DNA of 64,000 bases from Symbiodinium natans (GCA_905221605.1 CAJNDS010000602.1:397001-461000), one strand, 5' to 3'; counted from the stretch's first letter, positions 33,093 through 43,189 are shown. Program-made: numbers and translations. Notes: a model not told the origin generated them from the sequence alone.

Positions 33093-34571
33093 GTGATGGC
33101 TGCCATGTTCAAGCTCCTGGTTGTCCTTCTGAGCGTCGAATCCCTGGCACTGATCCTACCGGAGAAGCCAGCACCCCGCAGCGCACTTGCCAGAGATGCA
33201 GCCAAGGAGGAGAACAAAATGAAGAAGAAGCCTGGGGAGGAGAACACAGGAATGCTGGCCGAGCCGGGGGGTTCGGATCCCCTGACCTCGGGGTCAGATG
33301 TGGAGACTGCTGCCAGCAATGCTTCAGGTGCTCAGGCACTCGCTGGAGGCAATGCCACAGAGCCAGCTGTCACAGAGGCGACTGCCGGCGACGCTGACGC
33401 TGCTGAGCCAGCATCCACTGACCTGAATTCAACTGCGCCTGTCGCTGCGCCAACTTCCACCAGCGTGGCAGCAAGCGAGTCGATCGCTGCAGCAGATGCC
33501 TCCGAGCCAGTTTCCATTGAGCCAGTTTCCCAGCCAGACGCTGCAGGTGTCGAGACAGAAGCAGCTGTCGAGACAACTCCGCTCACAGAAGATACTGCAG
33601 CTGCCCCGACTGCTGACACACCGGCCTCAGCTGCAGATATTTCACCTGCAGGCGTCGAGACAGAAGCAGCTGTCGAGACAGCTCCGCTCACAGAAGATAC
33701 TGCAGCTGCCCCGACTGCTGACACACCGGCTTCAGCTGCAGATATTTCACCTGCAGGCGTCGAGACAGAAGCAGCTGTCGAGACAGCTCCGCTCACAGAA
33801 GATACTGCAGCTGCCCCGACTGCTGACACACCGGCTTCAGCTGCAGATATTTCACCTGCAGGCGTCGAGACAGAAGCAGCTGTCGAGACAGCTCCGCTCA
33901 CAGAAGATACTGCAGCTGCCGCGACTGCTGACACACCGGCTTCAGCTGCAGATATTTCACCTGCAGGCGTCGAGACAGAAGCAGCTGTCGAGACAACTCC
34001 GCTCACAGAAGATACTGCAGCTGCCCCGACTGCTGACACACCGGCTTCAGCTGCAGATATTTCACCTGCAGGCGTCGAGACAGAAGCAGCTGTCGAGACA
34101 TCTCCGCTCACAGAAGATACTGCAGCTGCCCCGACTGCTGACACACCGGCTTCAGCTGCAGATACTTCACCTGCAGGCGTCGAAACAGAAGCAGCTGTCG
34201 AGACAGAAGATACTGGAGCTGCCCCAACTGTTGACACACCGGCTTCAGCTGCAGATGTTCTGGCAGCAGATACTTCAGCTGCAGGTGTCGAGACAGACGC
34301 AGAGAATACCTCAGCACAAGCAGTCGACACTGCTGCGGAGGCTTCGGGGCAGCTGACGGGTGCGGCAGCCGAGCAATCAGAGCCGGCCAGTGTCCAGACA
34401 GCTGCAGAAGATGCCTCAGCACAGGCAGCTGCTGCCGAGACTTCTGGTGCTGCTGCATTGGCGGTGGAGGCTCCGGCGGCAGTGCCGGCAGCAGAGCCGG
34501 CTGAAACATCCGAGGGTGCCGCAGACGCCAATCTCCCTGGCGAGCCGACCTCCCCACCCAGGGCTCCCTAG
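33093..34571 (+). CDS. Secreted Ala/Thr/Glu-rich protein with 35-residue tandem repeats
   Basis: A 492-codon intronless ORF. The N-terminus has a clear signal peptide (FKLLVVLLSVESLALIL, residues 6-22), then a Lys/Glu-rich stretch. Residues 151-360 are six in-register 35-residue repeats (105 bp each; starts at 33543, 33648, 33753, 33858, 33963 and 34068), each containing AAVET.PLTEDTAAAPTADT. A shortened seventh unit follows. The repeats are almost identical at DNA level, indicating recent expansion. The rest is Ala/Ser/Thr/Glu-rich with no Cys and no membrane anchor, so an extracellular or thecal, O-glycosylatable acidic protein is plausible. The start is the first of two adjacent ATGs. Opposite- and second-frame ORFs of up to 399 codons are shadows of the repeat. 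Confidence 0.65.
   Translation: MMAAMFKLLVVLLSVESLALILPEKPAPRSALARDAAKEENKMKKKPGEENTGMLAEPGGSDPLTSGSDVETAASNASGAQALAGGNATEPAVTEATAGDADAAEPASTDLNSTAPVAAPTSTSVAASESIAAADASEPVSIEPVSQPDAAGVETEAAVETTPLTEDTAAAPTADTPASAADISPAGVETEAAVETAPLTEDTAAAPTADTPASAADISPAGVETEAAVETAPLTEDTAAAPTADTPASAADISPAGVETEAAVETAPLTEDTAAAATADTPASAADISPAGVETEAAVETTPLTEDTAAAPTADTPASAADISPAGVETEAAVETSPLTEDTAAAPTADTPASAADTSPAGVETEAAVETEDTGAAPTVDTPASAADVLAADTSAAGVETDAENTSAQAVDTAAEASGQLTGAAAEQSEPASVQTAAEDASAQAAAAETSGAAALAVEAPAAVPAAEPAETSEGAADANLPGEPTSPPRAP
33543..34172 (+). repeat. 105-bp tandem repeat, six full copies
   Basis: Perfect 105-bp period, with only a few substitutions between copies. It lies inside the secreted protein gene, and a partial seventh copy runs to about 34260. 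Confidence 0.95.
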
Positions 34572-34769
34572 AATACTCGACGTGACAGGTCGATGCCAAG
34601 CTGCGAAAAGTGCAGAGCGAGCCATGTCGGTGCTGCTGCGGCTTCACCCTGCACGGACGGGTGCAGACTGTGAACACTGAACTCCCCAAGTCTGAAAGGC
34701 CTGTAACGCCCCATGCCCTAGCATTTCGAAAGCTGCAAAACCAAAGCCTTCCACTCCCCCCCCCCCATA

Positions 34770-34975
34770 CCCTAAACCCTGACACTTCCCCCCCCCCCCC
34801 CCCAACCCAAACCCAAACCCCTAAACCCTAACCCTAACCCTAAACCCTAAAACCCTAAACCCTAAACCCTAAACCCTAAACCCTAAACCCTAAACCCTAA
34901 GCCCTAAGCCCTAAACCCTAAACCCTAAACCCTAAACCCTAAACCCTAAACCCTAAACCCTAAACCCTAAGCAAG
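34770..34975 (-). repeat. CCCTAAA array, about 22 units
   Basis: Starts after poly-C tracts (34756-34765, 34788-34803) and is nearly homogeneous at 34855-34970. Confidence 0.95.
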
Positions 34976-34980
34976 CTGAG

Positions 34981-36516
34981 GTCGACGAAGCTCCAGCCAT
35001 GAAATGCCGCAATGGCCATTCCCTGCACCTCACGCACATGCCCTGTGCGAGGAAGCACCGCTGTACCGAACCTTGGATGCAGGGTGAAGCTGCGTTATAC
35101 TGGGCACGGTTTCCCAGGGACGCGAAGTAGGGTTTAGGGTTTAGGGTTTAGGGTTTAGGGTTTAGGGTTTAGGGGTTTAGGGGTTTAGGGTTTAGGGTTT
35201 AGGGTTTAGGGTTTAATTAGGGGGGACAAGGTCAGTCTAGTTGCTTCCAGAGCAATACGTGGCGCAAGTTCTTGAGCAAGCAGGGTCGGATGCTGCGCCG
35301 ATGGACAACACGACCACCCAGCTGTACTCAACATATTGACTTACTGACTCTAAACCCTACACCCTAATCCCTCAGCCCCAAACCCTAAACCCTAAACCCT
35401 AAACCCCATACTTCTGCCACTTGGGCCCCCGAAGCTAGTTCTAATCCCGGGGCTTTACGGGGGTCAGTCCGCCACATTTGGGAACTCGCTGGGTTTCAGG
35501 CACAACCCAACATACAGCAACAAAGGCAGCTTGCGGCTTCCGACAGGGCTTGAAGCTGTTAATTAGGGTTTGGGGTTTGTTTAGGATGCAAAAAGGGTTT
35601 GTTTAGGGTTTTGGGTTTAGGTCCCGGATAGACAGAAGCCTGTTGAAAAGGGGAACCACCTCCTTTTTTTAGCGTCGCTTCTGTCTTCCGCACGACCAGG
35701 TCAGCTAGGCAGCTGGCAAGGGTGAGATGAACACAACCATGGGATGCGAGCATCTTATCATGGAGACCCGAAGGATAAGCTCACCCTGCTCTCCATTGTG
35801 ATTTTGCCCTAGTATGGGGGGTGCAAAATAGGGTACTTTTCTGCGCTAGGGAACCTCTAGACCCTAATCCCTAAACCCTACTATACCCTAACCCTAAACC
35901 CTAAACCCTACGCCCTACCCACAATCCCCACGTCCTGGAAGAGCAGGTGTGCCACGAAGTCATTCCGCGGGCGGCCAGACGGCGGCGTGTCCTTTTAAGA
36001 TCTTACATTTGGTTTCAGAAGTTATGGTTTAGGGTTTAGGGTTTAGGGCATATGGACCCTTGAATCCGCGCGTGCTTACTCATGGTGACGTGGGTGAATA
36101 GGAGCGTTTTGCGTCAGATTGCGCGATGTGACTTCTGAGAAGTTGCATGTGCCGGCAGCCAAAAAGTCCATTGCTCAAAAGGGCAGATGGACCAAGCCTA
36201 AACCCTAAGCCCTAAGCCCTAAACCCTAAACCCCCTCCCCCCCCCCCCAAAAAAAAAATCCTCAAAACGGATACCCTGCCACAAAAAGCCAATTGGCCCT
36301 TTAGCAGATCTTCACCTTACCAGGATGGGCTATTATACCCCATGGGGATGATAAGGCCTGATAGCCCATCCTGGTATTTCTCAACCCAGCGTTGCGAGTT
36401 GAAAAGGGGCCTGAGGCCGGAGGAGAGTGTGGCGCCACATCGTGCCCAGGTACATGTGCAGACGCTGCAGCTACGATGTTTGCTTCGACTGCGGTGTGCC
36501 CCCTCGTCGGCGATGA
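34981..36516 (+). CDS. Possible multi-exon Cys/His-rich (zinc-binding) protein
   Basis: 34981-35126 opens after GCTGAG and contains MKCRNGHSLHLTHMPCARKH, ending at CGAA/GTAGGG. 35468-35557 (phase 0, to GCT/GTTAATTAGGG) contains FGNSLGFRHNPTYSNKGSLR. 35673-35699 reads RRFCLPHDQ. 35944-36026 contains QVCHEVIPRAARRRRVLLRS. 36102-36182 contains RLRDVTSEKLHVPAAKK. The last, 36450-36516, reads YMCRRCSYDVCFDCGVPPRR to TGA, a C-x2-C-x4-C-x2-C knuckle like the second half of ZZ-type or related zinc modules. C-x2-GH in the first and this knuckle in the last suggest one gene, but the phases between all pieces were not proven. Confidence 0.35.
36320..36374. mobile_element. MITE-like element, CCAGGATGGGCTAT family, copy 2
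   Basis: 55 bp bounded by CCAGGATGGGCTAT and its exact inverse, sharing ends with 21543-21633. The interiors are unrelated in length and sequence. Confidence 0.75.
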
Positions 36517-36803
36517 TGTTCTTCTACGTAGAGTTGCTTGGGGTTTAGGGTTTAGGGTTTAGGGTTTGGGGTTTAGGGTTTAGGGTTTAGGGTTTAATTA
36601 GGGTTTAGGGTTGTGGTTCACAGGTAAATCTGAGGTTTTTTCGCTTTTCGTTTAAGGTTTCGGCCTTGGAAAAAGTAGTTGGGCACTTGGAGCTCCGCCG
36701 ACAACCCTAAACCCTAAACCCTAAACCCTAAACCCTAAACCCTAAGCCCTAAACCCTACACCCAAACCCTAAACCCTAAACCCTAAACCGACACTCCACA
36801 AAG

Positions 36804-36893
36804 AGCTGGCGCGCAGATTGGGAATGCTCTCTTTTTACTTTTGCTTGGCGAGCGCACTTGAACCCCTCGAGCTCTGCGCCCATCCACGCTAAA
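36804..36893 (+). CDS. Candidate terminal exon, unknown protein
   Basis: Open to TAA at 36891-36893. Contains ELARRLGMLSFYFCLASALE, partly hydrophobic. A CCCTAAA array precedes. Unrecognised. Confidence 0.3.
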
Positions 36894-36918
36894 CCCGAAA
36901 CCCTAAACCCTCCTCAAG

Positions 36919-36974
36919 TGTGGCCTGCGGACGCCAGATCTTGCAGACATCGGGGCGAGTGTGTTGATGTCCAG
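36919..36974 (+). CDS. Candidate internal exon, unknown protein
   Basis: From CCTCAAG to CCAG/GTTCTCGCCC, reading CGLRTPDLADIGASVLMS. Unrecognised. Confidence 0.25.
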
Positions 36975-37713
36975 GTTCTCGCCCTTGGGGTTTCGGGCCA
37001 TTTCAGGTTTAGTTTTCGGGTCAGCATGCCCTCAGCCCTAGCCAATTTGCTGGGATGCCCCCCCTCCCCCCCAGCCCCGGCCCTAAACCCTAAAAAAGGA
37101 CCATGACTGGGATCCCTAAAACCTAAACCCTAAACCCTAAGGCATGACAACTGCGTCATCGAGCGGTCGCAGCATTCGCAGCCCGGAGATGATTTTGGGT
37201 ATATTTCTTAGGGTTGAAACCCTAAACCCTTAGACGGGTGGCAAAAAAAACCCTAAACCCTCATGTTTCACTGAGATACTGCAACGTGCAGCCTGAGAGA
37301 GGTTGCTGGGTAGGTGAGGACGGAGACTGCCCAAGGTCTGGGGGGATGGGGTCTTACTTTGTCAGTGATTGGCCCGATCTTGGGAGAGCTTCGATGCTCA
37401 CGGGGTAGGGTTTAGGGTCCAGGGTTTAGGGTTTAGGGTCTGGCCCGTCAGTTCTGTAGAGTATACCTTGCTCTTTGCCTTGATAAGGTCACCCGTGTGT
37501 GTGTGTGTGTGTGTGTGTGTCTTTTTTTGGGATGCGTGTGACGGCATCGGTAGTCTGACCAAATCTGACTCTAATGTGACGGGGGTTTTAGGGGTTGGAC
37601 GGCCTTTGGGCTTGCGGCTTGGAGTGTAGTCCAGTTGCTGTGATGTAGGCTGCGGCTGGGAGGGAGGGAGGAGAGAGAGAGAGAGGGGAACACCCTCCGG
37701 CAACAAGCACCTT

Positions 37714-38055
37714 GTGTTTAGAACACGTGCAGACTCCAAGCTCCTTTTGTTTCACGCCGACCAGACCGTGACATTAAGGGCGCGCCCGGCGCGCGGAGGT
37801 TCAGGGACTTCTGCCCTGTCCTCCATGCCCGGCAGAAGAAGAAGAAGAAGAAGAAGAAGAAGAAGAAGAAGAAGAAGAAGAAGCAAAGAGAGAAGAGAAG
37901 ACACAGGAGAAGGACAGGGGAGAGGTGAAGAATGCAAGCGAGAGCTGGCGTTGGAGACAGGCGGATGGACTCCGGATGAAAGGGAGAGTAAGAAAGAGGA
38001 GCGGATTTCAGCGGCTTGGGGCCGTGCTCATAGTAGCACGCAGAAAGTTTCCTAG
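37714..38055 (+). CDS. Possible CDS with poly-Arg run from (AGA)n
   Basis: Open for 113 codons to TAG. DSKLLLFHADQTVTLRARPA, then 16 Arg from the AGA repeat at 37835-37882, then Glu/Lys/Arg-rich. The repeat keeps the frame, but the low complexity weakens the call. Confidence 0.3.
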   Translation: MFRTRADSKLLLFHADQTVTLRARPARGGSGTSALSSMPGRRRRRRRRRRRRRRRRSKERREDTGEGQGRGEECKRELALETGGWTPDERESKKEERISAAWGRAHSSTQKVS

Positions 38056-38094
38056 ACTAGCTCACATGATCCCTCTTGAGGTTGTTCACTGTTT

Positions 38095-38337
38095 GTGTCT
38101 GGTCGACATGAATTGCGGCTGAATCCCGACAGCTCCGCCAGCCCAAAAAAACTAAAACGATGCCATATAGTGGATGCGCAAGACCCAAGTCGCAGCACGA
38201 GGTCGCGGACCCTGCGGTCAGTTTTCAAGGCATACGGGCTGGAGCACCAGCGAAGCGCCTCGCACAGCATCTTACCGACGCAGTTGCCAGTTGTTCGGGT
38301 GGAGGGCATCGCGGCCTGTCGCTCACTTACCCTTTAG
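38095..38337 (+). CDS. Possible small CDS, unknown protein
   Basis: 80 open codons to TAG. Contains RSVFKAYGLEHQRSASHSIL. It stops at the left end of the inverted-repeat element at 38330. An antisense frame of similar size exists, so the strand is not settled. Confidence 0.3.
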   Translation: MSGRHELRLNPDSSASPKKLKRCHIVDAQDPSRSTRSRTLRSVFKAYGLEHQRSASHSILPTQLPVVRVEGIAACRSLTL

Positions 38338-38431
38338 GTCCATATATACGGAATACTTGGGCCTTAAAGTATCTCCTATGTAGGGACTTTGGGCCCAAGT
38401 ATACAATAATGAGGTACCTGGACCCTTAGGG
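38330..38431. mobile_element. Inverted-repeat element, about 100 bp
   Basis: The outer ends CCCTTTAGGTCC and GGACCCTTAGGG pair imperfectly. The inner arms AATACTTGGGCC (38352-38363) and GGGCCCAAGTAT (38391-38402) pair well. No second copy was found. Confidence 0.5.
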
Positions 38432-38432
38432 T

Positions 38433-38690
38433 TTGGTTAGGCTGCACTGGGCCTGTTTCTTGATCATGCTAGGCTCATCGGTGTTGTTCCGGGCTCAAGG
38501 AGCACGAGATTCCCCTGATACTCCACCCAGTTGGGATCATCTGGCTTCCCACGTTGCGTCCAGATTTACAGTTCATGGCTCACTTCACCAGCCGTGCGCA
38601 GCACAGGTGTCGTCATCAGCACGACGTACGACATCGTCTCCCCTGGCGATGGACACATGCGTAGACATCAGCACAAGAGGCCGGCCCTAG
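38433..38690 (+). CDS. Possible coding stretch, two competing frames
   Basis: Frame 1 from ATG 38466 has a short hydrophobic start and runs to TAG 38688-38690. Frame 2 from an acceptor at 38499 reads EHEIPLILHPVGIIWLPTLR and on to TAG 38662-38664. Only one can be real. Confidence 0.25.
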   Translation: MVRLHWACFLIMLGSSVLFRAQGARDSPDTPPSWDHLASHVASRFTVHGSLHQPCAAQVSSSARRTTSSPLAMDTCVDISTRGRP

Positions 38691-39051
38691 TTTTGTTTTA
38701 AGTTTAGGGTTTAGGGTTTAGGGTTTAGGGGTTAAGGTTACAAGATCCTTGGAGCCCCCACCCCAACTGAGGGTTCGTACCGCTCAAGCCTCCCCCCTGC
38801 CTATCTCTCTCCCCCCCCGATAGAGGTTGCCTGCCACACATCTGGGTGTTGATCTGATCTGAGCGAAGTCCCTATCATGGTTTAGCAATTGTATTGTCGT
38901 TTAGGGTACTCATTAGTCAGATCAACCTCCGCATGCTGCAGAGTTCAAGCTTTCTCTGCCTTTGTCTGATGTTCAGTTCGGGGTTTAGGGCAGCCATGTC
39001 TGCTCACAGAGCCATGTCAGAGTGATGTTCAGGGTTCTGCCACTTTTTCAG

Positions 39052-39208
39052 GCCAGTTCCCTGTAGGCAGAAAGGCGTTTGCGTGCAACGTGCCGGAGCA
39101 TCAGCCCGTCACGTGACCTTCCGATCAAGTTTGGGCCCCCATGTGCTTCAGAAGCGCGATAAGCCCCAGACCGCAAACTCGAGATGCACAGACTGGATGG
39201 CCATCTAG
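39052..39208 (+). CDS. Two phase-compatible terminal exons, unknown protein
   Basis: 39052-39107 (TTTTTCAG acceptor) reads QFPVGRKAFACNVPEHQP. A 44-nt GT-AG intron follows. 39152-39208 reads KRDKPQTANSRCTDWMAI to TAG. The phases match. No family recognised. Confidence 0.4.
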
Positions 39209-39545
39209 CGTCGTTTAGGGTTTAGGGTTTAGGGTTTAGGGTTTAGGGTTTAGGGTTTATGGTTAGAACCCTAAAGCCCTGCATCCCGAGCCGTGACCAT
39301 GCAGGGTCGCGCAGAACAAGGCTGCAAAACGATTGGCTCAGGGGGATGTTGTGGGCCTAAACCCTAAACCCTAAACCCTAAACCCTAAACCCTAAACCCC
39401 AAACCCTAAACCCTAAACCCTAAACCCTAGACCGACCTATTAACCCCGCATTGCTGTGGCTAGTCGGGTGCCAAAAAAAACCCTAAACCCCAGTCGAAAC
39501 CCTTTTTAGGGGACCATCCTGGTAGGGCTTCGCAACCTGACTCAG

Positions 39546-39623
39546 GGGCCTCGGCGTGGGTGAGGACTGCCGCTACGCGGTGCGGGCCTCCGCTCTGGGG
39601 GGTGCTGTTCAAGAACCGGAAAA
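39546..39623 (+). CDS. Candidate internal exon, unknown protein
   Basis: From GACTCAG to GAAAA/GTTTAGGG, reading GLGVGEDCRYAVRASALGGA and on. A TTTAGGG array follows. Unrecognised. Confidence 0.35.
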
Positions 39624-39762
39624 GTTTAGGGTTTAGGGTTTAGATTTAGGGTTTAGGATTTAGGGTTTAGGGTTTAGGGTTTAGGGTTTAGGGTTTAGAT
39701 TTAGGGTTTAGGGTAGGGTCGGATGAATTTGAATTCCCATGCCGTCACCGCCGTCGTCTCAG

Positions 39763-40023
39763 GCCACCAGGGCCCTTCCATTTCTGAAAACTTCTCGCTA
39801 TAGAGGTTCAGGAGATTCCCCCCAAAATGGGGAGACGAGGGCACAACCTGGATTCCCCTCCCCTACTCAAGTATTAGGGTTTAGGGTTTCGGGTTTAGGG
39901 TTTAGGGTTAGTATTCTCCAAGGGGCGCATAGGAACTCCGACGTGGATCTTGCCCAGGTTTTCAGCGACGCTACCATGAACCTCGGGTGGGATACCAGCA
40001 TTTTCTTTGTCTTGAAGTCTTGA
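39763..40023 (+). CDS. Two phase-0 exons, unknown protein, terminal
   Basis: 39763-39870 (36 codons, GTCTCAG to CAA/GTATTAGGG) reads ATRALPFLKTSRYRGSGDSP and on. 39958-40023 (TGCCCAG) reads VFSDATMNLGWDTSIFFVLK and stops. Both junctions are phase 0, and the 87-nt intron holds TTTAGGG repeats. Unrecognised. Confidence 0.4.
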   Translation, partial: ATRALPFLKTSRYRGSGDSPQNGETRAQPGFPSPTQVLGFRVSGLGFRVSILQGAHRNSDVDLAQVFSDATMNLGWDTSIFFVLKS

Positions 40024-40063
40024 GTTGGTCTGAAGTGGGTGAGCTGACAGAATCAAGAGGTTT

Positions 40064-40250
40064 CATAGGGTTTAGGGTTTAGGGTTTCGGGTTTAGGGTT
40101 TAGGGTTTAGGTTTAGGGTTTAGGGTTTTTTAGGGTTTAGGGTTTAGGGTTTAGGGTTTAGGGTTTAGGGTTTAGGGTTTAGGGTTTAGGGTTTAGGGTT
40201 TAGGGTTTAGGGTTCAGGTTTAGGGTTTAGGGTTTAGGGTTTAGGGTTTG
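40064..40250 (+). repeat. TTTAGGG array, about 26 units
   Basis: Long, mostly perfect array with a few TTCAGG and TTTTTTAGGG variants. Confidence 0.95.
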
Positions 40251-40257
40251 ACGCAAG

Positions 40258-40413
40258 CTCGCCACCAGCCAAGGAATGTGGACACTCCTTACCATCTACC
40301 CGGCAGAAGTGCCGACAAGCGTTGCCTGTCTGAATAAGAAGTTGAGGTCGCATTCCGGCGCATTTGCAGGGATGTCGGGGGAGCCTGAGGCCCGCCGACG
40401 GCGTTACTCTTAG
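40258..40413 (+). CDS. Candidate terminal exon, unknown protein
   Basis: 51 open codons from GACGCAAG to TAG at 40411-40413. Reads LATSQGMWTLLTIYPAEVPT and on, ending Arg-rich. It lies directly after the long array. Unrecognised. Confidence 0.4.
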   Translation, partial: LATSQGMWTLLTIYPAEVPTSVACLNKKLRSHSGAFAGMSGEPEARRRRYS

Positions 40414-40902
40414 TTAGTTCCATACGTTGCATGTCCTTGCATATACATGGATCCTAAACCCGCAGCCCGGCAGCCCTAGCGACAGAAATACAGCAGCAGT
40501 CCCCCCCCCGCTCCCCGTCTAAACTAAACGTGATGAGGTTGGAGGTTTTTAGGGATGAGGTTGGAGGTTTTTAGGGTTTACAGGGTTTGCAGGGTTGTAT
40601 GTTGTTTGCAGGGTATCCAGGGTGGTGTGTAGAGTGTACAGGGCGTACAGGGGGTGGTTTTAGCGCTTAAAGGCTCAGGAAGGCTTGGAGACCACCCCAG
40701 CGCCCGCACATCCCACAAATATGGCGACCAACCGGTTCGGGGTATCGGGGGGGTAGGGTGGGGAGTTTGATGCTTCCTTGGTAGCTGCGTAGGTCACCTC
40801 TAACCTTGTGGGGTTTAGGGTTTAGGGTTTAGGGGAACGATTTTTTTTGAATCCTACTATAATTGAGAGGCTAGCCTTTTTTTCGAAGCAGCTAGCAGCT
40901 AG

Positions 40903-41001
40903 CATGTCGACCGCTTCTCGCCAACTGAGATGCCGCAGACATGCCGGCCTCATCAAATCCGATCTTCGCAACTCGGTCTCAGCTGCTTCACTGTTGCTTG
41001 G
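40903..41001 (+). CDS. Candidate first exon, unknown protein
   Basis: ATG at 40903 followed by STASRQLRCRRHAGLIKSDL and more, to a donor GG/GGTTGAGGG-type sequence at the start of a degenerate TTTAGGG run. The N-terminus is basic and Ser-rich, so a mitochondrial leader is possible. Unproven. Confidence 0.3.
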
Positions 41002-42003
41002 GGTTGAGGGTGTAGGGTTGAGGGTTGAGGGTTTGGGGTTTAGGGTTCAGGCTGTAATGTTGAGGGTTGATGGTTTAGGGTTTAGTTGCTTGGGTCCGAT
41101 TGCCAACAGTAGCCCCCAAACCCTTGCATCAACCCTGTCCACTATTCATGCAGGCTTGGGCAAAGAAACGCACCCTAAACCCTGACCCTAGACCCTAAAC
41201 CCTGAACCCTAAACCCTAAAGACAAGAGTTTACAAACTGGCCGATGCTAAATCAGAGTGGCGCCTCGAGCACAGCAACAGCAGGGAACTGTCCAATCGCT
41301 CACCAAAAGTCCTAAACACTAAGCCTTAAGCCCTTAACCCTTAGGGTTTAGGGTTTAGGGTTTAGGGTTTAGGGTTTAGGGTTTAGGGTTTTAGGGTTTA
41401 GGGTTTAGGGTTTAGGGTTCTTAACCCTAAACTGGGTTTGAGGTTTTGGGGTTTGTGGTCGAAAGGCCTCTGCAGTCCTCCAGCTAAAAATAAGCTCAGG
41501 GCATGCGATTTGCACTGAGGTTTGTCTTTCTGCTTGGAGACTTGGAGTCTAGTGTTCAGGGTTGAAGGTTTAGGGTTTAGGGTTTTAGGGTTTAGGGTTT
41601 AGGGTTGCGGGCCATTGCCTCTTTTGTGCTGGCTGTGCCTGACATTGACTGAGCGCCTGAGAGGGAGAGAGAGAGAGAGAGAGGGTTTAAGATTCAGGGT
41701 TTAGGATTTAGGAGGGTGTGCTGATGCTTGGAGGTCTGGCGCCGACCTCAGTCCACGCTTCAAGAAAGTGTCTAGGGTTTCGATTTTAAGGTTTAGTGTA
41801 TTCGGTGTCTTCGGTTCCTTTTGGGGCTGTGCGGCAACTTGAACCGACCTGGCTGCAACAGAAAGGGCTTCGGGGAATTCGGGTCAGCCCACCACCCTCT
41901 GTCTAAGAGACCCTAAACCTTAAACCCTAAACCCTAAACCCTAAACCCTAAACCCTAAACCCTAAACCCTCTTAGGGTTTCGGGATTCAACTTCAGGGTT
42001 TAG

Positions 42004-42051
42004 GCAGACCTCCAAGCCCAAGTTGACAAGCAGCAGAAGGATACGTTCTGG
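42004..42051 (+). CDS. Candidate internal exon using TTTAG of a repeat as acceptor
   Basis: 16 codons in phase 0, ADLQAQVDKQQKDTFW, between GGTTTAG and TGG/GTCCTAAACCC. Coiled-coil-like. The acceptor is the end of a telomeric unit. Confidence 0.3.
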
Positions 42052-42138
42052 GTCCTAAACCCTGTATCCTAAGCCCCCAAACCCCCTAAACCCTAAACCC
42101 TAAACCCTAAACCCTAAACCGGGTTTCCGTCCCGGAAG

Positions 42139-42219
42139 ATCTCGGGCTTTGGTAGCCAAGGACATGGCGCAAGGGGTCTGGGGCCTGGCACAGTGACGAT
42201 TTCGGGGACATGTTCATGG
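42139..42219 (+). CDS. Candidate internal exon, unknown protein
   Basis: 27 codons in phase 0 from CCGGAAG to TGG/GTTTACTG. ISGFGSQGHGARGLGPGTVT and on, Gly-rich. Unrecognised. Confidence 0.3.
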
Positions 42220-42341
42220 GTTTACTGAAATTAGGGGGATTTAGGGTTTATGACGTTTCCTGAAAATACACTAGGGGGGTGTAGGGATTCAGGGGGTGTA
42301 CTGTAATTATTCAGCGCTTTTGCTTTCACTGGGGGTTTTAG

Positions 42342-42464
42342 CGTTGATGGGAAGGAAAATCACGGTCGCTTTGAGCTCTGTAAGGTGAGGTGGTGTTTAT
42401 GCAGTTTGAGAATGGGAGTCAAACGAATCAAGACCCCACAAGCAGTAAGCTAGGTTTGCTGAAG
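42342..42464 (+). CDS. Two candidate exons, unknown protein
   Basis: 42342-42384 reads VDGKENHGRFELCK with a consensus donor GTGAGG. 42405-42464 (TATGCAG to AAG/GTAGGC) reads FENGSQTNQDPTSSKLGLLK. They join in phase, but the gap is only 20 nt, very short for an intron. Confidence 0.25.
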
Positions 42465-43189
42465 GTAGGCTTAGGGGTATCGCGGAGCCCTATGTGTGCT
42501 TAAGGCCAAGGGTTTCCAATCCCACCTTCAAGTGCTGGAGCTTCCAATCCCTCCGAAGGTCTGAGCCATAAGGACCCCAGGGCCTTCGACCTTTAGCTGG
42601 GGTCTCGACACGAGCGGGTGTGTAGGTCCTGTAGGTCTAGGGTCCACCGTTTGGGTATATTTAGGGTTTAGGGGCGACAAGTTTGTCGGCTTATTGGTGG
42701 GTTATGAGTACCCTAAACCCTAAACCCTAAATCCTAAACCCTAAACCCTCAACCCTAAACCCTAAACCCTGAACCTCCCAGTATGGCCCGAAGGCCAGGT
42801 GGCCCTTCAGAGGTAGGAGGGGTGCTGTCCTAGGACTTTTAGAGTTCGGAGGCCACCTCTTTTCTTAGGGTTTAGGGTTAAGGGTTTAGGGTTTAGGGTT
42901 TAGGGTTTAGGGTTTAGGGTTGAGTTCGGAGGCCACCACTTTTCGAGTTCTTTTCGGGAAGCATCAGGATTCGCGGATCTCCCAAGTGCCAATTCCCCAA
43001 AGCCCTCGAAGCCCCTGAAGCCCCTGAATCAGATCGTGTCTAAACCCTAAACCCTAGACCCTAAGCACTAAGCCCTAAACCCGAAACCCGAAACCCTAAA
43101 TCCGAATCCCTAAACCTTAAGCCCTAAACCCTAAACCCTAAACCCTAAATCCGAACCCCTAAAGCCCCTAAGAAGCCCCCTGAAATCAG

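Noticed and set aside
33332-34531. Long minus-strand ORF (399 codons)
   Set aside because: It is the antisense of a 105-bp stop-free repeat; the plus frame has a signal peptide and sensible start.
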